A stretch of DNA of 64,000 nt from Marinifilum fragile JCM 15579 (GCF_001310955.1 NZ_BAZX01000008.1:1-64000), one strand, 5' to 3'; shown: positions 36,831-51,712, counted from the stretch's first letter. Program-made: numbers and translations. The notes: generated from the letters alone by a model not told the origin.

Positions 36831-39656
36831 ATGATTAAAAATTTTATTGGTAAAGTTAGCCTTTGTGGGACTTTATTATTTGCTGGGGCAGGAATGCTAA
36901 CGGCTCAAAATCAAATGGATTCCAAACTTCCGATGGATCCTAATGTAAGAACTGGAAAGTTAAAAAATGGATTAACTTATTATGTGCGACACAATGAGGA
37001 GCCTAAAGATCGTGCTAGCTTCTATATTGTTCAGAATGTTGGAGCTGTTCTTGAAAATGACAATCAGAATGGATTGGCCCACTTCTTAGAGCATATGGCT
37101 TTTAATGGAACTGAACATTTCCCTGGAAAAGGAGTGCTAAATTATCTGGAGAAATATGGAGTTGCATTTGGACGTAATATTAATGCTTATACTAATGTGG
37201 ATGAAACGGTTTACAATTTGAGTAATATTCCTACCTCAAATGAAAATCTTTTGGATTCAGCATTATTGGTTTTACATGATTGGTCGAATTACCTAAGTCT
37301 TGAAGGTAAAGAAATAGATAGCGAGCGTGGTGTTATTCACGAAGAGTGGAGAACCAGAAGATCAGGTGGTATGAGAGCTTACTTGGAAAAGAATAAAGTA
37401 ATCTACAAAGGATCTAAGTATGCTGAGCGTGATGTAATTGGAGACTTGGATGTAATTGACAACTTTGATCATCAGGTTATTCGCGATTTTTATCATGATT
37501 GGTACCGTACCGACCTACAGGCTATTGTAATTGTGGGGGATATTGATGCTGAAAAGTTTGAAAACAAGATCAAAGAAATGTTTGCTCACATTCCAGCTGT
37601 TAAAAATCCTAAAGAACGAATTTATTATGATGTTCCAGATAATAAAGAGCCAATTGTTGGTATTATTACCGATCCAGAGGTAAGCAATTATTCTTTTGAG
37701 GTGTTTTACAAGCATAAAGCAACCCCTTTTGAAGAAAAGAACATGAAATACTATCGTAATTCTCTTATAGAGAATTTACATTCAAGTATTTTGGGAAATC
37801 GTTTAAATGAATTGCTTCAGAAAGGTAATGCTCCTTTTATTAATGCATGGGCTGCATATTATAATAAAGCACGTAAAATGGATGTTTACCACAACAGTGT
37901 TACTTTGAAGGAAGATAATTTACTTGGAGGTGCAGAAACGTTCTTAAAGGAAATTGAAAGAGCAAACAGATATGGTGTTGTTGCTACGGAATTAGAAAGA
38001 GCAAAAACAGAAATGTTGAGCAGTATTGAAAAGCAATTTAAAGATCGTAATAAGCAACATAACGATAGATTGGTAAGAGGTTACCAGAGACACTTTTTGG
38101 TAAATGAACCTGTTCCAGGAATAGAATTTGAATTCGAAGCAATTAAAAAACTATTGCCAGGCATTTCAGCGGAAGAGGTTAATGCATTTTCGAAGAAATG
38201 GATGACAAAAGAAAATGTAATCATCACATTTACAGCTCCTGAAAAAGAAAATGTTGAATTACCAACAGAACAGCAATTATTAGCTTTATTAGAGAAGGTT
38301 AGAAAATCAGATTTAAAACCTTATGTAGATAAGGTAATAACCGAGCCTTTAATTGCAGAAATGCCAAAAGCAGGAAAGGTTAAAAAAGAAGCAGAACTTA
38401 ATGGTTTTGATGCTACAGAGTGGACTTTAGCTAATGGAGCAAAAGTAGTAGTAAAGAAGACTGATTTTAAAGAAAATGAAATTCGTTTACAAGCATTCAG
38501 CAAAGGAGGAAATTCATTATATGGAGTGGAAGATCTAGCTTCAGCTGAAATGGCAGGTGGATTTATTGCTAATTTCGGTTTAGGTAAGTTTGATCAGACT
38601 AGTTTGCAAAAATTATTGACAGGAAAATCAGTTCAAGTTTCTCCATATATCAGTGAATTATCTGAAGGATTTAGCGGAAACTCGTCAGTTAAGGATTTTG
38701 AAACCATGTTGCAATTGGTACACATGTATTTTGTTGCTCCACGTTTCGATGAAGAAGCTTTTACCGCATTAAAGGGTAGATATATGGCTTATGTATCCAA
38801 TATGGGTGCTGATGTTAACAAGGCTTTCAGAGATTCTGTTTCGCTTACTACAACTGATCACAATCCTAGAACAATCTTATTCAATACAGATATGATTGCC
38901 AGTTTGAATCTTGAAACAATGAAACAAGTGTATCAAGAGAGATTTGTGGATGCAAGTGATTTTACTTTTGTATTTGTTGGTAATATCGATATTGAAAAAG
39001 CGAAGCCATTGATCGAAACATATTTGGGAAGTATCAAGGACATCGATCGAGAGGAAACTTGGAAAGACAATGGAGTAGACTATCCTAAAAAAGATACTTA
39101 CAACCATTTCAAAAGAGAAATGGAAACTCCAAAAACAACTATTCATATCGACTTGCATGGTAATATCAAATATTCAAGAGAGAATAAACTCATGATGAAT
39201 TTTGTATCTAGTTTATTGAATAAGAGATATCTTGATGTGATTCGTGAAAAAGAGGGTGGATCATATGGAGTTGGAGTTAGAGCCTATGTAGATAAGTTCC
39301 CTCGTGAAGAATATAATTTAATTATTCGTTTTGATACTGACCCAGCTAAATCTGATAAGTTAAAAGGGATTGTTTATGACGAAATTCAAGGATTATTTAC
39401 AAATGGGGTAAAAGAGGATGATTTGATTGAGACGAAGAAAAACTTCATTAAAGAATACCAAGAAAATCTTCGTAAGAATGGTTATTGGATTAATGCAATC
39501 AATCGTTATTATACTTATGGTGAAAGCGTGGATTCAATTGAAGATTATGAAAATATGATTAACGCAATTACCAAAGAAAAGGTGGAGAAATTTGCGAAAA
39601 AGTACTTTGCTAAAACAGGAAAAGTAGAAGTTGTAATGTCTCCAAAAGAAAATTAA
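36831..39656 (+). CDS. M16-family zinc metallopeptidase (insulinase/pitrilysin type)
   Basis: A 941-residue exported protein, signal peptide ending near MLTAQ. Zinc motif HFLEH (residues 84-88), with the downstream Glu supplied by the EEW-containing segment (GVIHEEWRTRR). It is the single-chain form: an active N-terminal half and an inactive C-terminal half with a second M16_C domain. Family members clamp and degrade small peptides in the periplasm. Length is normal for Bacteroidota paralogues. Stands alone between two terminators. Confidence 0.92.
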   Translation: MIKNFIGKVSLCGTLLFAGAGMLTAQNQMDSKLPMDPNVRTGKLKNGLTYYVRHNEEPKDRASFYIVQNVGAVLENDNQNGLAHFLEHMAFNGTEHFPGKGVLNYLEKYGVAFGRNINAYTNVDETVYNLSNIPTSNENLLDSALLVLHDWSNYLSLEGKEIDSERGVIHEEWRTRRSGGMRAYLEKNKVIYKGSKYAERDVIGDLDVIDNFDHQVIRDFYHDWYRTDLQAIVIVGDIDAEKFENKIKEMFAHIPAVKNPKERIYYDVPDNKEPIVGIITDPEVSNYSFEVFYKHKATPFEEKNMKYYRNSLIENLHSSILGNRLNELLQKGNAPFINAWAAYYNKARKMDVYHNSVTLKEDNLLGGAETFLKEIERANRYGVVATELERAKTEMLSSIEKQFKDRNKQHNDRLVRGYQRHFLVNEPVPGIEFEFEAIKKLLPGISAEEVNAFSKKWMTKENVIITFTAPEKENVELPTEQQLLALLEKVRKSDLKPYVDKVITEPLIAEMPKAGKVKKEAELNGFDATEWTLANGAKVVVKKTDFKENEIRLQAFSKGGNSLYGVEDLASAEMAGGFIANFGLGKFDQTSLQKLLTGKSVQVSPYISELSEGFSGNSSVKDFETMLQLVHMYFVAPRFDEEAFTALKGRYMAYVSNMGADVNKAFRDSVSLTTTDHNPRTILFNTDMIASLNLETMKQVYQERFVDASDFTFVFVGNIDIEKAKPLIETYLGSIKDIDREETWKDNGVDYPKKDTYNHFKREMETPKTTIHIDLHGNIKYSRENKLMMNFVSSLLNKRYLDVIREKEGGSYGVGVRAYVDKFPREEYNLIIRFDTDPAKSDKLKGIVYDEIQGLFTNGVKEDDLIETKKNFIKEYQENLRKNGYWINAINRYYTYGESVDSIEDYENMINAITKEKVEKFAKKYFAKTGKVEVVMSPKEN

Positions 39657-39680
39657 ATAAGATTCATTAAAAAATAGTAG

Positions 39681-39710
39681 AAGGAGCATCAAGTTTGGTG
39701 TTCCTTTTTT
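39681..39710 (+). terminator. terminator after the M16 gene
   Basis: Imperfect stem AAGGAGCATC / GGTGTTCCTT with wobble pairs, then T6. Same ancestral sequence as the hairpins at 36524 and 41906. Confidence 0.75.
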
Positions 39711-39836
39711 ATCTGTGAAAAATCCATCAAAATCATGTAAAATTTAGAATACAACTAAAAAGAAAAAAACAGCTAAGCATAATCACTGTTAGGTCAAGAA
39801 TTCTTACTACTTTAGATCAAATCAAAATCAATTATT

Positions 39837-40421
39837 ATGATACTACAAATTTCTGACTGGTGGAGTGCCATGGATATCGTTGAAAAGATATTCTGGGGAA
39901 TTTCTATACCATTTTCAGTTCTGTTTCTCATTCAAATGGTGATAACTTTTCTTGGAGGAGATGTGGACGATGTTGCTGCTGATGGTGATGCAGATGTTTC
40001 TGGAGATACGGGGATCGATTTCCAATTTCTTACTTTAAAGAACCTGATCGCCTTTTTTACCATTTTTGGTTGGACTGGAATTATTTGTTTGCACATGGGA
40101 TTTGGTGCTGGATTGGCAACATTTATTGCAACCATTGCAGGTTTAATCATGATGGTTATTATGGCTTCTATCATGTATTTTATGGGGAAACTGACAGAAG
40201 AGGGAACCTTAAATCTGAACAATGCAATTGGTAAAGCTGGTAGTGTATACCTTACCATTCCTGCCAGCCGAAAAGGTGTGGGAAAAGTGCAGATTCAGGT
40301 GCAAGGCCTACAAACTTTAGATGCCATTACCGATGCAGAAAAAGATATTAAAACCGGTGCTGTCGTGGAAGTTGTCGAGATCCTAAACGATCAAATTCTT
40401 GTTGTATATCCAATAGGTTAA
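39837..40421 (+). CDS. NfeD-like membrane protein (YuaF type)
   Basis: A 194-residue protein. Membrane segments lie at about residues 15-35, 63-83 and 88-110, followed by an OB-fold NfeD domain (about 120-194; IGKAGSVYLTIPASRKGVGK). The acidic stretch GGDVDDVAADGDADVSGD between TM1 and TM2 is probably extracytoplasmic. Small NfeD proteins pair with flotillins, as in Bacillus YuaF-YuaG, and the next gene, 41 bp on, is a flotillin. Together they likely organise membrane domains. Confidence 0.85.
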   Translation: MILQISDWWSAMDIVEKIFWGISIPFSVLFLIQMVITFLGGDVDDVAADGDADVSGDTGIDFQFLTLKNLIAFFTIFGWTGIICLHMGFGAGLATFIATIAGLIMMVIMASIMYFMGKLTEEGTLNLNNAIGKAGSVYLTIPASRKGVGKVQIQVQGLQTLDAITDAEKDIKTGAVVEVVEILNDQILVVYPIG

Positions 40422-40462
40422 TCTATTAATAATCATTAAATCCAATTAATTAACAAAACATT

Positions 40463-41884
40463 ATGGGAGAATATATTGTTCTTTTGATTACTGCTGCAGT
40501 AATATTCGTTTTCGTCCTAATTGTATCCTTCTTTAAAAGGTACAAGCGTTGTCCATCCGACCGAGTTTTGGTTGTGTATGGTAAGGTAGGTAAAGGTGGT
40601 GGTGCCGAGTCGCGTTCAGCCAAGTGTATTCATGGTGGTGCCGCATTTGTATGGCCAATTATTCAAGATTATGCATTTCTTGATCTAACACCAATTTCAA
40701 TTGAAATTAACCTGACCAATGCCTTAAGTAAGCAGAACATTCGTGTTGATGTTCCTTCGCGATTTACTGTTGGGATTTCGACCGAATCTGGTGTAATGAC
40801 TAATGCCGCAGAGCGTCTTCTAGGATTATCGCAAGTAGATATCAGCAATTTGGCAAAGGATATCATCTTTGGACAATTGCGTTTGGTAGTGGCTACCATG
40901 GATATCGAGGAGATCAACAGCAACCGTGATAAGTTCCTTGCTGCTGTATCATCAAACGTAGAAGCGGAATTGAAGAAGATTGGTTTGAAACTGATCAACG
41001 TGAACGTTACGGATATTAACGATGAATCGGGTTATATCGAAGCTCTTGGTAAGGAAGCAGCTGCAAAAGCGATAAATGATGCGAAAAAGAGTGTAGCTGA
41101 GAAAAATAGAGATGGTTCTATTGGTGAGGCGAATGCATTACAGGAACAACGTGTTCAGGTAGCTGCGGCGGATGCAACAGCTGTTGAAGGGGAGAATACA
41201 GCGAAGATTACCATTGCCAATTCGGATGCCGGAAGACGTGAAAAAGAGGCCGAGGCTGAACGTTTGGCTACAGCAGCAGAGAAAGTTGCTACGGCACGTG
41301 CATTAGAGGAAGCATATTCGGCAGAGCAGAAAGCAGAAGCTGCTCGTGCAATTCGTGATAAAGCATCGCAGACTGCAGATATCGTTGTACCTGCACAAAT
41401 TGATAAGGAAAAGATTGAGATTGCAGCGGAAGCAATCGCTGAGCAAACCCGTCGTCATGCGAAAGGGGAAGCTGATGCAATTTACATGAAGATGGAAGCG
41501 GAAGCAAAAGGTATCTATGAGATCTTGAGTAAGCAAGCTGAAGGTTTCGATAAGATTGTAAATGCTGCTGGTAGCGACGCTAAGGATGCTGTAATGTTAA
41601 TGATTGCAGATAAGTTACCAGAATTGGTTGCTACACAGGTTGAAGCCATCAAGAACATCAAGATTGATAAGGTTACTGTTTGGGAAAATGGCAACGGCAA
41701 GGATGGTAAAACATCTACTGCTAACTTTATGCAAGGCATGATGGGATCGATTCCTCCAATGGAAGAACTGTTTAAAATGGCTGGAATGGAGCTACCAACT
41801 TATCTTGGCAAAAAAGTAGAAGAAAATAATGAGACTGTAGACTTCGAAGATGTTTCTGAACAAGAAAACAAAGAAGAGGAATAA
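40463..41884 (+). CDS. flotillin-like SPFH protein
   Basis: A 473-residue protein. One N-terminal membrane anchor (about 4-24), an SPFH/band-7 domain (about 28-200; CIHGGAAFVWPIIQDYAFLDL), then a long coiled coil rich in Ala, Glu and Lys with the EA repeats of flotillins (about 200-370), and a flexible acidic tail. It matches YuaG/FloT in length and layout. It probably forms membrane rafts with the NfeD partner encoded upstream. A terminator follows. Confidence 0.93.
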   Translation: MGEYIVLLITAAVIFVFVLIVSFFKRYKRCPSDRVLVVYGKVGKGGGAESRSAKCIHGGAAFVWPIIQDYAFLDLTPISIEINLTNALSKQNIRVDVPSRFTVGISTESGVMTNAAERLLGLSQVDISNLAKDIIFGQLRLVVATMDIEEINSNRDKFLAAVSSNVEAELKKIGLKLINVNVTDINDESGYIEALGKEAAAKAINDAKKSVAEKNRDGSIGEANALQEQRVQVAAADATAVEGENTAKITIANSDAGRREKEAEAERLATAAEKVATARALEEAYSAEQKAEAARAIRDKASQTADIVVPAQIDKEKIEIAAEAIAEQTRRHAKGEADAIYMKMEAEAKGIYEILSKQAEGFDKIVNAAGSDAKDAVMLMIADKLPELVATQVEAIKNIKIDKVTVWENGNGKDGKTSTANFMQGMMGSIPPMEELFKMAGMELPTYLGKKVEENNETVDFEDVSEQENKEEE

Positions 41885-41905
41885 ACAGTTGATCGGATAG
41901 AAGTG

Positions 41906-41935
41906 AAAAGGAGCATCGTTTGGTGCTCCTTTTTG
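41906..41935 (+). terminator. terminator after the flotillin gene
   Basis: Stem AAAAGGAGCA (41906-41915) / TGCTCCTTTT (41924-41933) with an 8-base loop and T run; third copy of the AAGGAGCA-type hairpin. Confidence 0.85.
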
Positions 41936-42041
41936 TTTGTATGTGTTTACCCCCTTAGGGGAAAATTATTACTCTTGAGGTAAGCCACCCATTTTATGGG
42001 TGATTATTTATGGTTTTGTTACGAAGTGACATATAGGTAGT

Positions 42042-43073
42042 TCACTCTTTGAGTATTGTTCTATTAAATGGGATATTTTTCAACCATATATTATTTTTTT
42101 TGGCAGCATAAAATTTAATTTCTTCAGATAAATCAAAGAGTGATTTCCCATTTAATGAAAAGTTAGGTCCGAAGTAAATATTAGAGATTCTAATTTTAGG
42201 AAAATAATTGTACGGAATAAACTCTGAATTTTGCACTTGAGGATCTAAATACTGATCATACTTGTCACAAAGAGGTAATTTAAAGTATGAGATGTTTTTC
42301 TCAGCTTTACCTTCTCGAAAATCTTTAAAAATATGTTTATCCCAAAGAGTATGCTCAACTTGTGGAATTTGAGTGTATATTCTTATTTCTTCTTCTTCTT
42401 TATTCCATGAAGGGTTTTTGTGCAAACTTAGCAATTGATTGAGTTCTATTTGATAATTGTGTAAGGGATTTTCAAGTTGATGACTATGCCAGTTTTTGGC
42501 AAGTTCTTCGACTTTATCTAATTTTCCATATCGCACCTTGGAAAAGTAGAATAAACGCCAATCCTCTGGATTATTTACAATTTCAAGCTCTATTGCAATA
42601 CCTTTTCCTTGCTTGGCATATTTTTCCCAAAAGAATGGGGTGTGAAGTTCAGATATATCAGTGGTTGAAAGAATAAATGAATTCTGTTTTACTTGAGAAA
42701 TAAAAGGATCGTATACTTCTCTTCCATGTTGGAGCTGATAAATTGGCTTTAAACACTCAGAAGCATATTCATATTCCGTTGGATCATTACTATTATGAAG
42801 ATTATATAAACGTATCGCTCCTTCATTAATTATCGAAAAGAAGACTTCAAGCGATGTAAAGTGCAGTAGTTTCTTTTTACCTTCCAAAAAATAGGGCGTA
42901 TTTTTAAGATCTTTATTGTGTTCTGGAAATCTCGCAGTAAAACGAATCGGTGTTCCAGGAATAGAACTACCACCAAAGCCTATACTATTAATATTAATCT
43001 TAGTACTATCTTCAATTAATTTTTTGAATACACTTTCTAAATCATACATTTCTTGTATTCTGTCTTCTGTTCC
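42042..43073 (-). CDS. DUF2971-family protein
   Basis: About 343 residues from the ATG at 43073. The longer frame from 43133 would start inside a hairpin (43102-43131), so its first 20 residues are doubtful. DUF2971 hallmark: LLHFTSLEVFFSIINEGAIR followed by NDPTEYEYA. The rest, with EEEIRIYTQ and an FKLPLCDKY segment, is typical. The family is widespread, its enzymatic role is unknown, and it often turns up in mobile or defence-associated DNA. It has no signal peptide. It lies downstream of the 21-bp array and the helical gene. Confidence 0.8.
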   Translation of the reverse strand, partial: GTEDRIQEMYDLESVFKKLIEDSTKININSIGFGGSSIPGTPIRFTARFPEHNKDLKNTPYFLEGKKKLLHFTSLEVFFSIINEGAIRLYNLHNSNDPTEYEYASECLKPIYQLQHGREVYDPFISQVKQNSFILSTTDISELHTPFFWEKYAKQGKGIAIELEIVNNPEDWRLFYFSKVRYGKLDKVEELAKNWHSHQLENPLHNYQIELNQLLSLHKNPSWNKEEEEIRIYTQIPQVEHTLWDKHIFKDFREGKAEKNISYFKLPLCDKYDQYLDPQVQNSEFIPYNYFPKIRISNIYFGPNFSLNGKSLFDLSEEIKFYAAKKNNIWLKNIPFNRTILKE

Positions 43074-43101
43074 CATTTTATGCTGTTTGGATTTATAATC
43101 A

Positions 43102-43131
43102 GAACATCCCAACCTCTCGATTGGGATGTTC
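43102..43131 (-). repeat. hairpin upstream of the DUF2971 gene
   Basis: GAACATCCCA and TGGGATGTTC are perfect inverted arms around a 10-base loop. It lies between the 21-bp array and the preferred DUF2971 start. There is no T-run, so it may be a regulatory or RNA-processing hairpin rather than a terminator. Confidence 0.6.
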
Positions 43132-43168
43132 ATATCGGTTTTATTTAGTTGTATGTAGTAATTATAGA

Positions 43169-43346
43169 ATTCTCCGTTTGTATTAGGCCTTTCACCGCCT
43201 TCTTAAGCCATTCACCAGCTAATTGAGTGAATTCTCCAGCAGATTGAGGTGTTCTCCAACTCAATGAAGCAGTTCTCCAGCTATTTCACCCAATTCTCCA
43301 GCGTACAGGCCCGTTCTCCAGATAAAAATCCGTTCTCCACGCGGGT
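43169..43346 (-). repeat. degenerate 21-bp tandem repeat array (array 2)
   Basis: About nine units of 19-22 bp, mostly 21, each marked on the plus strand by TTCTCC or TTCACC (for example GTTCTCCAGCTATTTCACCCA). On the minus strand the units read TGGAGAAC and are purine-rich, as is array 1 on its gene's strand. The array begins about 10 bp after the stop of the helical gene at 43356-44093. Sequence between the constant hexamers is almost free to vary. Confidence 0.75.
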
Positions 43347-43355
43347 TTTAGCGAT

Positions 43356-44093
43356 TTATACTTCAGGAGTTGTTTCTTGTTTTTCACGTTTTTTTCTGTG
43401 GTATTCGCTGGTATATAATTTCATTTTGGCTTCATCTTCCCAGAAAGTATACTTTCCAAAATCACGAATTTCGTCCACAATATTCTTCAAATAGGTATAG
43501 GCTCTATCTCTCATCTCTTTTTCCTCCTTATCACTATTTTTTCGAATACCATTAACTTTTCCCAATAGTGTTCTAAGACTATGTGAGTATTCATCGGCCT
43601 TATCCAGTTTGGTCAAGTCGAATTTTACAAGATTTAGAGGTTCAGGATTGGCTTTTCCTATTACCGCATAATCGCTCAAGTCTTGCACCATATCAGCATG
43701 TCCGCTGCCATCGGCAATTCGATTAACTTGAGTGAGGATTTTTGCATCTTTGCGATAGGCAAATTTGAACACATGTTGCAATTCTCGTTGTAGATTGTAA
43801 CCATCTTGCGAGGCAATAGCCCATTCTTCCAGAGTGATACTTTTTCCATTAAAAACTTGCATCCATTCCGACTGCTTATCTTGCAAAAAGGCAATGGCAG
43901 GCGGAAGTTCATCAATTAAGCTTGCATCTAAACCATTTGCCACCAACTTATCTTTATCCTGCGAGGCATAATTGAATAGATTTTCAACTTCAATAACATA
44001 AGAGTCTACTGGCATAGGAGGGTGAGTGATTTGATCCTCTAATAATTCAGCTACTTTTTCTTCAATGGTTTTAGGGGTTGTTGTTTCGGTCAT
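43356..44093 (-). CDS. helical-bundle protein, unknown function
   Basis: A 245-residue soluble protein, predicted by eye to be all-helical, with charged heptads throughout. The C-terminal third, RDRAYTYLKNIVDEIRDFGK followed by YTFWEDEAKMKLYTSEYHRKK, looks like a conserved signature. It ends in a basic/acidic tail. No signal peptide or membrane segment. It resembles the gene at 1180 in helical character and in having a neighbouring 21-bp repeat array, though the sequences are not alignable by eye. I do not know its function. Confidence 0.75.
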   Translation of the reverse strand: MTETTTPKTIEEKVAELLEDQITHPPMPVDSYVIEVENLFNYASQDKDKLVANGLDASLIDELPPAIAFLQDKQSEWMQVFNGKSITLEEWAIASQDGYNLQRELQHVFKFAYRKDAKILTQVNRIADGSGHADMVQDLSDYAVIGKANPEPLNLVKFDLTKLDKADEYSHSLRTLLGKVNGIRKNSDKEEKEMRDRAYTYLKNIVDEIRDFGKYTFWEDEAKMKLYTSEYHRKKREKQETTPEV

Positions 44094-44399
44094 GATTTTG
44101 TTTTTTTGATTTGGTTAGAAATAATAAAATAGTTTAAAAATTTATTCTGATAATAAATTTAATTGAAGTATGTTAAATATCAAAAATAATTGGAATAAAT
44201 TATGGGGATAAATTTGATCTGAGGTTTTATATAAGTGCTGGCAATTTAAGTGTGTTGATTGTTAGGGTTATGTGTTGTTAGGACTCAATTCGATGAAAAA
44301 GGGAAAGTTTATTTTGTATTGTAAACTTATAGGTTCATGTTTTTCTGAGTAAATATGAGTCAACAAACAATAAAAAATGTTAGTCAAATGAAAGTATGA
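44094..44399. other. AT-rich spacer, no gene seen
   Basis: About 300 bp of AT-rich sequence between the helical gene's start and the terminator of the GH63 gene. It should contain the promoter of the helical gene (minus strand). Nothing else recognised. Confidence 0.4.
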
Positions 44400-44441
44400 C
44401 ATACAAAAACACCTCAACCTCCCATAGGAAGTCAAGGTGTT
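44400..44441 (-). terminator. terminator of the GH63 gene (minus strand)
   Basis: 15-bp stem AACACCTCAACCTCC / GGAAGTCAAGGTGTT with three non-Watson-Crick positions, followed on the minus strand by TTTTTGTAT. It lies 66 bp after the GH63 stop and probably ends the long minus-strand run. Confidence 0.75.
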
Positions 44442-44506
44442 CAACTATTAACTAATGAAAAACTAGATGTGCTCAAAAAATGAGCAGTGTTTGTTGTTGT
44501 TGAATT

Positions 44507-46552
<2,046 letters not shown>

Positions 46553-46554
46553 TT

Positions 46555-46683
46555 ACCCCCTTTTGGGGATTTAATTTTTAGCTTGTGTTTTACATCCCCC
46601 TTAATCCCCCTTCAAAGGGGGACTTGTGACTACCAAGATTTGTAGTTCCAATTCCCCTCTTGAGAGGGGATTAAGGGGAGTGT
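46555..46683. repeat. nested CCCCCTTAATC / GATTAAGGGG repeats
   Basis: The spacer between GH63 and GH2 holds several copies of CCCCCTT-type text in both orientations, for example CCCCCTTAATCCCCCTTC (46597-46614) and GAGAGGGGATTAAGGGGAG (46662-46680). They can pair into hairpins. This is a typical, probably slippage-grown, Bacteroidota spacer repeat. Confidence 0.6.
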
Positions 46684-46686
46684 TAT

Positions 46687-49878
<3,192 letters not shown>

Positions 49879-49910
49879 TTAGTTTAAATGTTCGTGTACG
49901 TTTTCCCGGT

Positions 49911-49960
49911 TAAAAAGAGAGTCCGGCAAACAATCTCCACAACCCTGCCGGATTTCTCTT
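49911..49960 (-). terminator. terminator of the C69 gene (minus strand)
   Basis: On the minus strand a stem of about 13 bp (AGAGAAATCCGGCA / TGCCGGACTCTCT, one bulge) is followed by TTTTTAA. It lies between the C69 stop and the GH2 start, so the GH genes may be transcribed separately. Confidence 0.7.
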
Positions 49961-49979
49961 TTCTTTCGCTTTGGATCAT

Positions 49980-51608
49980 TTACGATCCTTGTTTGTTGTT
50001 TGTGTATTTGGTAATTAATGTATTCCTGATTTGATTGTATACATCCAACACTTTCTGCATGTTTTCATGACACTTTTTAGTCAGGAATTCTTTTGCCTTT
50101 TTAGGGCTTTTATCGTATAGTTTCTGTGCTTGTTTGTCGTTTTCTTCAATCTGATTGAAAAAATCAGATTGCAAAGGCTCTCTCATTTTAAACAGATCTT
50201 CAACCGCATCCTGCCATCTTAAATAAAGCAGGTTGTCTACAAAATCAATTGCCCAACGTGCTGATCTTGGATCATACTGATTCGGATCATAAATTTTGTA
50301 AGATTCATGAATCTCTTGTGTACCACAGTAAATTGGAATGTAAGGAGAAGTGTACTGATTGTCCTGAAATACCCAGTAAATTCCACCAATTGGATCTGGC
50401 AACCAGGATCTCAACTGACAAATCATACCATAATTTCCTTTCGATACATTTCTTCGATTGGTAATATCCAACAATTCACGCATGGCTTTAGTTGGGAAAG
50501 GAGTAGTTAATGGACTTTTAACCAACTTACCATCCTTGCTTGGAACATACCAATCAGGATCTGATGTTTTATCGTAAATTGTCCCCTCAAATGTTGAACG
50601 TTGAAATTCCATGATATCCTGAACAGAAATCTTTTTCTCTGGTTTAACCGAGAAAGGATACATAGAAATGTCTTCTACATATTGGTGGTAAGCATCTTGT
50701 CCTTTAAAAGGATCGCTTAATTTTCTGTCAGGCCATTCTTTATAATTTGGAGCATATTTAGAGTAGAACAACCAAAATCTTCCGCTTGACCATTCACGTA
50801 AGGTAGGGCTGTATGCCTCTTGCCAAATAAATGGTTTTCCCGATTTAGGATTGTACCAACCATGATCGATAGCAACTTGCTTGTAATTTTTTGAAGCCAT
50901 GAACAATTCAGGTTTGCTCAAATCGACCTCTTTAATGATACTCCAGTTAGGAACAATGGCAATGTGATCATCTGGAACTCTTTGTGCAGCCCAAATTGCT
51001 CCTGATTTGCCTGAGTTTGGTTCCCAGTTTTTGCCTACAGCCACAATTTCGAGTACCCAAACTTCATTTGGATCAGCGATACACAATGCTTCAGATTCAG
51101 GTCCACATGATGGTAAGAATCCATATTCTTCCATTAGTGAAGTTATTAGTTTGATTGCTTCGCGCGCAGTTTTACATCTTTGTAGAGCAAAAATTTGAGC
51201 TTGCTCAACAGTCATGATTTGTTTGCCAGATTCTCTATCAACTTGTAATTCTTTTTTCTGACTTAAAGTACTTTCCGCAATAGCCAACTGAAACTCATTC
51301 ATATGAGAGTAAGCAGAATGAAAGTAAGTATAGGTTTGTCTAACTTGTGGAATATAGCCTAGTATTTCTCCATACTCTTCCAATCCACCATTTATTTCCT
51401 GTAATCCATAATAAACAGGAACTTTTGATCCTGCAGGAAACTTACGACCATGAACCACTCTAATTCTGGTATCATTTCCACCATAGGTGTGAGATGTTAT
51501 TACAGAACCATCAACTGTAGCTTTTTTACCTGCTACAATATCGGTGCAAGCATGACTCTTTGGTAAAGTCAGGCAAGCCAGGATTGTTAGTAAGATTAGT
51601 TTTTTCAT
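49980..51608 (-). CDS. C69-family dipeptidase
   Basis: A 542-residue N-terminal nucleophile hydrolase of the PepD/C69 family. The signal peptide ends at SHA and the mature chain begins with Cys21 (CTDIVAGKKATVDGS), the catalytic nucleophile released by processing. Internal landmarks are GSVITSHTYGGNDTRIRV and EVWVLEIVAVG. Members cleave dipeptides with broad specificity. In this setting it would act on short products of the prolyl peptidases. Length is normal. Confidence 0.9.
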   Translation of the reverse strand: MKKLILLTILACLTLPKSHACTDIVAGKKATVDGSVITSHTYGGNDTRIRVVHGRKFPAGSKVPVYYGLQEINGGLEEYGEILGYIPQVRQTYTYFHSAYSHMNEFQLAIAESTLSQKKELQVDRESGKQIMTVEQAQIFALQRCKTAREAIKLITSLMEEYGFLPSCGPESEALCIADPNEVWVLEIVAVGKNWEPNSGKSGAIWAAQRVPDDHIAIVPNWSIIKEVDLSKPELFMASKNYKQVAIDHGWYNPKSGKPFIWQEAYSPTLREWSSGRFWLFYSKYAPNYKEWPDRKLSDPFKGQDAYHQYVEDISMYPFSVKPEKKISVQDIMEFQRSTFEGTIYDKTSDPDWYVPSKDGKLVKSPLTTPFPTKAMRELLDITNRRNVSKGNYGMICQLRSWLPDPIGGIYWVFQDNQYTSPYIPIYCGTQEIHESYKIYDPNQYDPRSARWAIDFVDNLLYLRWQDAVEDLFKMREPLQSDFFNQIEENDKQAQKLYDKSPKKAKEFLTKKCHENMQKVLDVYNQIRNTLITKYTNNKQGS

Positions 51609-51676
51609 ATGAACAGAGTTTTTGTTTTTTTACCTTCCCCTTTCCCCTCTTCAATGGGGATGAAAGGAGAGTGTCT

Positions 51677-51712
51677 TAATTACTCATTACTAATTATTCA
51701 TTGTTAATTGTC
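51677..51712. repeat. ATTACTCATTACTAATTATTC-type spacer text
   Basis: Low-complexity phrase reading TTACTCATTACTAATTATTC between the S37 and C69 genes. It is the complement-type variant of the text after ilvB at 15907-15938. Common in Bacteroidota spacers; no role known. Confidence 0.4.

Noticed and set aside
42042-43133. DUF2971 gene starting at 43133
   Set aside because: The first 20 codons overlap a perfect hairpin and do not look family-like; ATG 43073 preferred.
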